DNA of 64,000 nt from Thermobifida alba. GTDB lineage: Bacteria; Actinomycetota; Actinomycetes; Streptosporangiales; Streptosporangiaceae. The position numbers and the translations under genes were made by a program. The notes below the pieces were generated by a model. That model did no database searches. It worked only from the letters and a program-made list of their open reading frames with translations, and was not told where the DNA came from. The stretch covers positions 2,418,001 to 2,482,000 of the forward strand of contig NZ_CP051627.1 of the NCBI RefSeq assembly GCF_023208015.1. The letters run 5' to 3'. Each line of letters opens with the position of its first letter. Positions within the stretch are counted from its first letter, which is position 1. This document shows, in pieces, positions 58,115 to 64,000 of the stretch.

Positions 58115-58149
58115 GCCGCGGCCGTCCGCCGGGCGCGGGCGGCCGCGGC
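58115..58149. terminator. Terminator between cel9A and the GT4 gene
   Basis: GCCGCGGCCGTCCGC pairs with GCGGGCGGCCGCGGC (15 bp with one G-U), in the gap between two convergent genes. Confidence 0.75.
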
Positions 58150-58162
58150 GCCGGGCCCGGCG

Positions 58163-59320
58163 CTACCGGTCCAGGAAGTCGAACAGCTCCTCCCAGCGGC
58201 GCACGATTCGCTCGGGGGCGTAGCGGTCCACGGAGCGCCGCGCCTGCTCCCCCAGCCGGTCGCGGAGTTCCCGGTCGGCCATGACCCGGGCGAGCCGCTC
58301 CGCCAGCGCGCGGGTATCGCCGGGCGGAGCCAGCAGCCCGTCCTCGCCGTCGGTGACGATCTCGCGTACCCCCGGCGCGCAGTCGAAGGCCACGCACGGC
58401 ACCGCGCACGCCATCGCCTCCAGCAGCACCAGGGGGAAGCCCTCCCCCCGCGAGGACTGGACGAGGACCGAGGCCTCCCGCAACGCGCCGGGCACGTCGC
58501 CGGTGGCGCCCATCCACCGCACCGAGGAGTCCAGGCCCAGCTCGCGGCAGTAGTCGCGGAGGTCCCGCTCGTCGGCGCCGGTGCCGTAGACGCGCAGCGT
58601 CCAGTCGGGGAAGCGGGGGGCCGTCCTCGCCCACGCCTCCAGCAGCAGGTCGACGCGTTTCTGCTCGTCGAGCCGGCCGATGCTGACCACCGTCCGCGCG
58701 GTGCGCGGCGAGGGCCGCACGGGCAGCCACGGCAGCGGGTTGGGCATGACGTCGAGGTTGTTCAGCCCCTGGTTGATCCACCGGTCGGCGTCCTCGCGGG
58801 TGAGGGCGAGCAGGCGGTCGACGTCGCGGAAGTACCGCTGGACCCGGGCGAACCGGGAGGTGCGTCGGGACTCCTCGAACGACTCGTGGGTCATCCCGAC
58901 GACGTGCAGGCCACCGGTGTCGGCCAGGGCGACCCACTCCATCGCCCACACCTGGGTGACGATGACGACCCCGCCGGGTGCCACACCGCGCAGCAGTGCC
59001 GACAGCGCCGCGGCGCGCTCGCGCCGCTCGGCCTCCCGCCGGGCCTGCCGCAGCCGCGCGGCCACGGCGAAGCGGTCCCGCAGCCGGCGGGGCCGCCACG
59101 CGGGCGGCGGCCGCCGCGTGTACAGCGTGGTGACCGGGTAGGGCGTCGCCCCGACGTCCTGCGCGACCTGGGCCGGGGCGATGCCCACCACGCGGACCCG
59201 GTGCCCGCGTTCGGTGAACAGCCGCGCCATCCGGTGCGTCCAGCTCGTCACCCCGCCCAGTTCGTCGACGCTGTTGGCGACGAGGACGAGGTCGCGTCCG
59301 GCGCCGGTCCCGCCGCTCAT
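58163..59320 (-). CDS. Family 4 glycosyltransferase
   Basis: 385 residues from ATG 59320. The N-terminal Rossmann half begins RDLVLVANSVDELGGVTSWT; the C-terminal GT-B half has VVSIGRLDEQKRVDLLLEAW and the EX7E region SSRGEGFPLVLLEAMACAVP. It transfers a sugar from a nucleotide donor with retention of configuration; donor and acceptor are unknown. The ATG overlaps the stop of the upstream GT2-TagF gene as ATGA, so the two are coupled and probably build the same polymer. Confidence 0.9.
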   Translation of the reverse strand: MSGGTGAGRDLVLVANSVDELGGVTSWTHRMARLFTERGHRVRVVGIAPAQVAQDVGATPYPVTTLYTRRPPPAWRPRRLRDRFAVAARLRQARREAERRERAAALSALLRGVAPGGVVIVTQVWAMEWVALADTGGLHVVGMTHESFEESRRTSRFARVQRYFRDVDRLLALTREDADRWINQGLNNLDVMPNPLPWLPVRPSPRTARTVVSIGRLDEQKRVDLLLEAWARTAPRFPDWTLRVYGTGADERDLRDYCRELGLDSSVRWMGATGDVPGALREASVLVQSSRGEGFPLVLLEAMACAVPCVAFDCAPGVREIVTDGEDGLLAPPGDTRALAERLARVMADRELRDRLGEQARRSVDRYAPERIVRRWEELFDFLDR

Positions 59321-62169
59321 CCGCGGGCTCCCGGGTCCAGGAACCGGTCGACGACGGCGCGCGCGGCCGTCCCGGTGTCGTGGGTGGCGAAGCGCGCGGC
59401 GAAGGCGCGGCGGGCCTCGGCGTAGTCGGCCTCGGCGGTCTTCAGCTCCCTGATCGCGGCGAACAGCTCCTCCTCGGTGCGCGCCAGCGGTCCGGGGGCC
59501 GTCCCGGCCAGGTCGACGTAGGTGCCGCGGGTGCGGACGTAGTCGTCGTGGTCGGGGACGTAGTAGACCATCGGGCGGTCCAGCAGCACGTAGTCGAACA
59601 TCACCGAGGAGTAGTCGGTGATGAGTCCGTCGGCCGCCGCGAGCAGCGGGGTGGTGTCGTGCTCGGCGGAGACGTCGACCACCGTGCCGGCCGCCGACGG
59701 CGGCACCGCCATGCGTTCCAGGTAGTGTGCGCGGACCAGCAGCACGTACTGGTCGCCGAACTCGCGGGCGAACGCCGCCAGGTCGAACAGCGGCCGCACC
59801 CGGGTGCGGCGCCGCCGCGGACGGCCGCGGAAGGTCGGGGCGTACAGCAGGACGGCCCGGCCGTCGGGAAGGTGCGGGGCCGCGGCGATCACCGGGTGCT
59901 CGCGCCGTCCGGTCCGCTCCTCCCGCCTGCGCTGCCGCACCAGGGCGTCGTTGCGCGGGTAGCCCACGGGCAGCGCCACCGCCGGGTCGAGGCGGAACGC
60001 CCGGACGAGGGTGTCGACGTCGTGGGGGGAGCGCACGCAGAACGCGTCGAAGCGGTCGAGGTCCGCCCGCAGCCGCGCGCGTTCCTCCCGGCTCCGCAGC
60101 TGCACCCCGGCCTCGTCGAACCCCATGCGTTTGAGGGCGCTGCCGTGCCAGGTCTGGACGTAGGTGGTGTGCGCGGGTTTGCGCAGCCCCGAGGGGAAGC
60201 CCTGGTTGTCGATCCAGAACTCGGCGCGGGCCAGCGCCAGCAGGTAGCGCAGGCTCCAGCGGCGCACCAGCACCGCGTCGCGGGGGAAGCCGTCGGGGGA
60301 CCGGTCGTAAGACCACACGGCCGTGATCGCGGTGTCGCGGCGGCGCAGTTCCTCGTAGACCGCGCGGGGACTGTCGGCGTAGCGCCGTCCCAGGTGGCTT
60401 TCGAAGACGGCGAGCCCCCGGCGCTGCGGCAGCCGGCACAGCACGGTGTGGTAGAGCCACCGCTTGTTCCGCTCCGAGGCGAGGGTGCGGGGGGCGCGGC
60501 GGGCCGCGGCGAGCAGGGCCCGGCCGCGCTGGCCGACGGGACCGGAGGCCGCCGCGGTCAGGGCCGCGCGCAGGCGGCGCTGCGCGGTGGTGGAGGCCGT
60601 GACGCGCAGCGCGAGGTGCCCCCTGGCGGAGACCTCCGCGACCACCCGGTCGGCGGCCGGGCCCGGCAGCAGCGGCCGCACCGGGAGCGGGGTGAGGTCC
60701 AGGCCGGGGCCGTCGACGGTGAGGCGGGTGGGCAGCCGCGTCCCGTCGACGTCCAGGACCAGGCGCAGGTCCCACACGTCGTCGACGACGCCGATCGGGT
60801 GGAAGGCGGCGCCCAGGTCCAGCTCGGCCGTCCAGGCGAGGTGGTCCCCGTGGTGGACGAGCCGCCGCAGCGGGAAGTAGTGGGTCCGCGGCCCGGCGCG
60901 GCGGGCGGTGAGCTCCAGGCGGCCGCGCAGCCGGGAGGCGGCGGGGATGCGGCCCAGCGGGTTGACCACGCGTCCGGCCAGGCGCATCCGGCCCCCCTGG
61001 ACCGACTGGCCGGTCAGCGCGTTGCGGGGGGCGAGCCGGCCCAGCGGCCTGGTGTGGTGGCCGAGGTCGGTGACGTCGAGCAGTTCCCGTCCCAGGGGGT
61101 CGTCCAGGTGGTCGGCGCTCCAGTAGACGCGTCCCTCCCGTTCGACCAGGGGAACCGCGGTCTTGTGGCTGTTGACCAGCGCGTCGACCGCGGGCGGCAG
61201 GGCGTCGGCATCACCCCGGGAGAACAGGTAGGCGCAGACCGCCTGGAGCGGCGGCAGCCGCCGGTAGGCCTCGGCGGGAAAGCCCGCCACGTAGTTCCCC
61301 GCCAGGCCGGTGAGGGCGCGCCGGTACCCCTCGTCGCGCAGCGGCAGGTCGCGCAGGTGGAGCAGCAGGTCGTGCTTGAGGAACTTGACGTCCTTGGCGA
61401 GTCGGATCTCGTGGAGTCCGCGTTCGGCCAGCAGCGTGTCGATCCTGCGGTGCATGGCGAGCCGGTCGGCGAGGTTGCCGATCTCGTCGCGGCGCTGCGT
61501 GATGGACCTGGAGTGCGGGTCCTGGCGGACGTGCCAGCGGTAGACCGTGTTGGGGATGAGGGCGATGCGCCGTGCCGCCAGGTAGGCGCGGGCGGCGAAC
61601 AGCAGGTCCTCGTAGGCGACCCCGGTGGGGAACCGCAGCCGGTGCTCCAGGAGGAAGGAGCGCCGGTAGCACTTGTTGGTGGCGAGGGTGTCCCAGACGA
61701 GCGGTTCGGGGTCGTCGGTGATGGAGTCCAGCACCCGGGTGTTCCGGTAGATCCAGCGGTACCAGGGTTTCTCCTCCCGGCCGCGGCGGGTCGTGCGGAC
61801 GCGGACGCACAGTCCGGAGACGAGGTCGGCCCCGGTGGTCTCGGCGGCCCGCACCAGGTTGCGGCAGGCGTCGCGGTCCAGTTCGTCGTCGCTGTCGAGG
61901 AACATGACGTAGCGGCCCGCGGCGCGTTCCACGCCGTGGTTGCGGGGCTGCCCGCAGCCTCCGCTGTTGCGCGGCAGCCGGAACGCCCGGACCCGGTCGG
62001 GGTGGCGTGCCGCCAGTTGCCGGGCCACCGCGAAACTGCGGTCGGTGCTGTGGTCGTCGACGATCACGGCCTCCACGCCGCGCATCGTCTGCTCCAGTAC
62101 GGACCGCACCGCGGTGGGCAGCCGGTCCTGGTCGTTGTAGACGATGACGACCACGCTGACCTCGACCAT
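59317..62169 (-). CDS. Bifunctional GT2 glycosyltransferase / TagF-like CDP-polyol phosphotransferase
   Basis: 950 residues. The GT-A domain (about 1-240) has VSVVVIVYNDQDRLPTAVRS, VIVDDHSTDRS and MFLDSDDELD. A beta-rich bridge spans about 370-550. The TagF-like domain (about 575-945) has TWHGSALKRMGFDEAGV, VGYPRNDAL, YAPTFRG and DYSSVMFDYVLLDRPMVYY. TagF enzymes polymerise glycerol- or ribitol-phosphate in wall teichoic acid. The fusion suggests one protein that adds both sugar and polyol phosphate, giving a glycosylated phosphopolyol chain. The two C-terminal signatures are intact. It is coupled by ATGA to the GT4 gene. Confidence 0.9.
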   Translation of the reverse strand: MVEVSVVVIVYNDQDRLPTAVRSVLEQTMRGVEAVIVDDHSTDRSFAVARQLAARHPDRVRAFRLPRNSGGCGQPRNHGVERAAGRYVMFLDSDDELDRDACRNLVRAAETTGADLVSGLCVRVRTTRRGREEKPWYRWIYRNTRVLDSITDDPEPLVWDTLATNKCYRRSFLLEHRLRFPTGVAYEDLLFAARAYLAARRIALIPNTVYRWHVRQDPHSRSITQRRDEIGNLADRLAMHRRIDTLLAERGLHEIRLAKDVKFLKHDLLLHLRDLPLRDEGYRRALTGLAGNYVAGFPAEAYRRLPPLQAVCAYLFSRGDADALPPAVDALVNSHKTAVPLVEREGRVYWSADHLDDPLGRELLDVTDLGHHTRPLGRLAPRNALTGQSVQGGRMRLAGRVVNPLGRIPAASRLRGRLELTARRAGPRTHYFPLRRLVHHGDHLAWTAELDLGAAFHPIGVVDDVWDLRLVLDVDGTRLPTRLTVDGPGLDLTPLPVRPLLPGPAADRVVAEVSARGHLALRVTASTTAQRRLRAALTAAASGPVGQRGRALLAAARRAPRTLASERNKRWLYHTVLCRLPQRRGLAVFESHLGRRYADSPRAVYEELRRRDTAITAVWSYDRSPDGFPRDAVLVRRWSLRYLLALARAEFWIDNQGFPSGLRKPAHTTYVQTWHGSALKRMGFDEAGVQLRSREERARLRADLDRFDAFCVRSPHDVDTLVRAFRLDPAVALPVGYPRNDALVRQRRREERTGRREHPVIAAAPHLPDGRAVLLYAPTFRGRPRRRRTRVRPLFDLAAFAREFGDQYVLLVRAHYLERMAVPPSAAGTVVDVSAEHDTTPLLAAADGLITDYSSVMFDYVLLDRPMVYYVPDHDDYVRTRGTYVDLAGTAPGPLARTEEELFAAIRELKTAEADYAEARRAFAARFATHDTGTAARAVVDRFLDPGARG

Positions 62170-62343
62170 GAGTCCCCGTCCGTCCTGCGCAGGCTGCCGT
62201 TCGCACGCCCCGTCCGCCGCGGGACGCGCGTACCGGAAGCCTACGGAAGACGAGGGAAAACACCGCCAGGGAAACGGAAAGACTCTCTCAAAGGCACATG
62301 TCCGGACAAGGTTCTCCGGTCACCGCGGCGGTGGAGGCGGCGC

Positions 62344-63507
62344 TCAGTCCCGGGGGAGGTCTCCGTCGCCGTTGTGGAGCACCACCAGGTCGTCGCGGTG
62401 CACGATCTCCCGGCTGTACTCGGAGCCGAGCTCCCGGGCCAGCCACCGGGTGGAGCGGCCCATCAGGTCGGGGATCTCGGCGGCGTCGTAGTTGACCAGG
62501 CCGCGGGCGACGATGACGCCGTCCTCGTCGCGCAGGTCCACCGGGTCGCCCGCGCTGAAGTCGCCCTCCACCTTGACCACCCCGGCGGGGAGCAGGGACG
62601 CCTTCTCCGTGACCACCGCGCGCACCGCCCCCGGGTCCAGGACCACGCTGCCGCGCCCGGCGGTGGCGTGGGCCAGCCAGAGCTGGCGGCTGGAGGGGCG
62701 GCGGTGCTCCGCCGGGACGAAGAAGGTGCCGACCTGTTCCCCGTCCAGCGCGGCGCGCGCGTTGGCCGCCGAGGTCAGCACGGTGGCCACGCCCGCCTCC
62801 GTGGCGATGCGCGCGGACTCGACCTTGGTGACCATGCCGCCGGTGCCGACCCCGCGCCTGCCCGCGCTGCCGAGGTCCACCCCGGCCAGGTCGTCAGGGC
62901 CGTTGACCAGGCTGATCCGCCTGCTGGTGGGCAGGGACGGGTTGCCGTCGTAGAGGGCGTCCACGTCGGTCAGCAGCACCAGCACGTCCGCGCGGAGCAG
63001 GTGGGCGACGAGGGCGGCGAGCCGGTCGTTGTCGCCGAAGCGGATCTCGTGGGTGGCGACCGTGTCGTTCTCGTTGACGATCGGCACCGCGCCGATCTCC
63101 AGCAGCCGGCTCATGGCGCGCTGGGCGTTGCGGTACTGGGCGCGGCGCATCAGGTCGTCGGCGGTCAGCAGGATCTGCGCGGCGGTCAGCGAGTGCCGGG
63201 CGAACTCGGCGGTGTAGCGGGCCAGCAGCAGGCCCTGGCCGACGCTGGCCGCGGCCTGCTGGGTGGCCAGGTCGCGGGGGCGCCGGGTGAGGCCCAGCGG
63301 GGCCATGCCGGCGGCGACCGCTCCGGAGGAGACCAGCACCACCTCGGTGCCGGCGGTGCGGCGTGCCGCCAGTACGTCCGTGAGGTCGCGGATCCGGTCG
63401 TGGTCGATCCCGCCCTCCGGGGTGGTGAGGGAGGACGATCCCACCTTGACCACCACCCGTCGGGCCCGGGGGATCGCCGTCCGTGTCTGCCCGGCGCCTC
63501 TGCCCAC
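62344..63507 (-). CDS. proB: Glutamate 5-kinase
   Basis: 387 residues from GTG 63507, with AAAGGA at good spacing. It phosphorylates glutamate in the first step of proline synthesis. The amino acid kinase domain (about 1-275) has VVVKVGSSSLTT, VPIVNENDTVAT and GTGGMVTKVESARIA. A PUA domain follows (about 293-380; RGSVVLDPGAVRAVVTEKAS), as is usual for long ProB. It sits 28 bases after obg. proA, its usual partner, has been displaced to 53899..55155. Confidence 0.97.
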   Translation of the reverse strand: MGRGAGQTRTAIPRARRVVVKVGSSSLTTPEGGIDHDRIRDLTDVLAARRTAGTEVVLVSSGAVAAGMAPLGLTRRPRDLATQQAAASVGQGLLLARYTAEFARHSLTAAQILLTADDLMRRAQYRNAQRAMSRLLEIGAVPIVNENDTVATHEIRFGDNDRLAALVAHLLRADVLVLLTDVDALYDGNPSLPTSRRISLVNGPDDLAGVDLGSAGRRGVGTGGMVTKVESARIATEAGVATVLTSAANARAALDGEQVGTFFVPAEHRRPSSRQLWLAHATAGRGSVVLDPGAVRAVVTEKASLLPAGVVKVEGDFSAGDPVDLRDEDGVIVARGLVNYDAAEIPDLMGRSTRWLARELGSEYSREIVHRDDLVVLHNGDGDLPRD

Positions 63508-63535
63508 GTCATCTGTCCTTTCGCTGCTCAGGGGA

Positions 63536-64000
63536 TCAGCCCAGCCGGGGGTCGGTGCCGCGCGGTCCCAGGACGGTCTGCTCGGCGTCGACGGTGGGGT
63601 CCCAGTCGAAGACCACGGCGTCGTCCTCGTCGCCGATGTGGACCTCGGCGCCGTCGGTGGCTCCCGCCCGGGCGAGGGCCTCCTCGATGCCGAGGCGGTT
63701 GAGCCGGTCCGCGAGGTAGCCGACGGCCTCGTCGTTGGTGAAGTCGGTCTGGCGGACCCAGCGCGCGGGCTTGTCGCCCAGGACCCGGAAGACGTTGTCG
63801 CCGATCGGGACGACCTGGAACGCCTTCTCACCGATCTCGCGCGGGCGCAGCACCAGGCGGGTGGGTTCCTCGACGGGCCGGGCGGCGCGGGCCGCGGCCA
63901 CCTGCTCGCCGAGCGCGTACGCCAACTCCCGCAGCCCCTCGCGGGTGGCCGCGGAGATCTGCAGCACCCGGTAGCCGCGTTCGACGAGCATGGGCTTGAC
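63536..64000 (-). CDS. obg: GTPase Obg/CgtA, C-terminal part (gene runs off the window)
   Basis: 154 residues visible, entering mid-gene. [16 protein letters not shown] is the G5 region (SAATxEGL) and end of the GTP-binding domain. The OCT domain follows (about residues 55-135 of the visible part): [15 protein letters not shown], and then [20 protein letters not shown]. Obg binds the large ribosomal subunit and couples growth to nutrient state. The N-terminal glycine-rich domain lies outside the window. Confidence 0.93.
   Translation of the reverse strand, partial: VKPMLVERGYRVLQISAATREGLRELAYALGEQVAAARAARPVEEPTRLVLRPREIGEKAFQVVPIGDNVFRVLGDKPARWVRQTDFTNDEAVGYLADRLNRLGIEEALARAGATDGAEVHIGDEDDAVVFDWDPTVDAEQTVLGPRGTDPRLG

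Noticed and set aside
62290-62320. TGTCCGGACA palindrome upstream of the GT2-TagF gene as an operator
   Set aside because: Short, with no promoter elements placed around it, and no second copy at a related gene.
59380-63702. A 1440-codon open frame on the plus strand opposite the GT2-TagF and proB genes
   Set aside because: It is the mirror of real genes in GC-rich DNA: Arg/Gly/Val-rich, no domain, and it crosses several gene boundaries.

Overview
The window is about 72% GC, with actinobacterial codon use and many GTG starts. Several features point to Thermobifida or a very close relative: a family-9 cellulase with the T. fusca Cel9A (E4) layout (GH9, CBM3c, FnIII, CBM2), a perfect copy of the 14-bp CelR operator in front of it, a PL1 pectate lyase, and a tmsA/tmsB-type pair for 10-methyl fatty acids. 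The cellulase differs from T. fusca Cel9A as I remember it in linker length and scattered residues, so I take this to be a sister species rather than T. fusca itself. No insertion sequence, prophage or CRISPR array was seen.

Layout. 0-11 kb: start of a ParE/GyrB-type gene, a DUF7455 protein, a GNAT enzyme, yaaA, a TPR-like protein, the principal sigma factor rpoD (hrdB), a PAS-PAS-GAF-PP2C phosphatase and two unknowns. 10.7-19 kb: a sugar nucleotidyltransferase, a double CbbX-type AAA ATPase, rnhB, a membrane protein, and two translationally coupled SPFH proteins. 19-25 kb: a frameshifted antitoxin gene, nrdJ with nrdR, and lexA divergent from a LysM protein, with SOS boxes between. 25-33 kb: three tandem paralogous membrane-anchored proteins, leuS, a lipoprotein, an acyl-CoA synthetase and TspO. 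33-44 kb: tmsA-tmsB, a glutamate-racemase-like gene, a VOC protein, an AI-2E-type permease and a DinG-type helicase. 44-47 kb: pectate lyase and two identical tRNA-Ala(GGC) genes. 47-64 kb: gpm, rsfS, nadD, proA, proB and obg, interrupted twice by carbohydrate and cell-wall genes: an M48 protease, a GT2, a DUF1349 gene and an ATPase remnant in the first block; cel9A, a GT4 and a GT2-TagF fusion in the second.

How the parts work together. The plant-polysaccharide genes (cel9A, the DUF1349 gene, pectate lyase) each carry a LacI-type palindrome in front, so they probably answer to extracellular sugar supply through CelR or related repressors. The GT2, GT4 and TagF-like proteins suggest synthesis of a phosphopolyol wall polymer. 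The nrdRJ and lexA regions carry expected regulatory sites (NrdR-like boxes, SOS boxes). Several genes have a -10 hexamer only 6-8 bases before the start codon and so are probably transcribed without a leader.

Three single-base frameshifts (two in the antitoxin, one in the DUF1349 gene) all fall in runs of G/C, so base-calling errors are as likely as real decay. The ATPase/DUF4276 remnant is a real deletion and cannot be explained that way.
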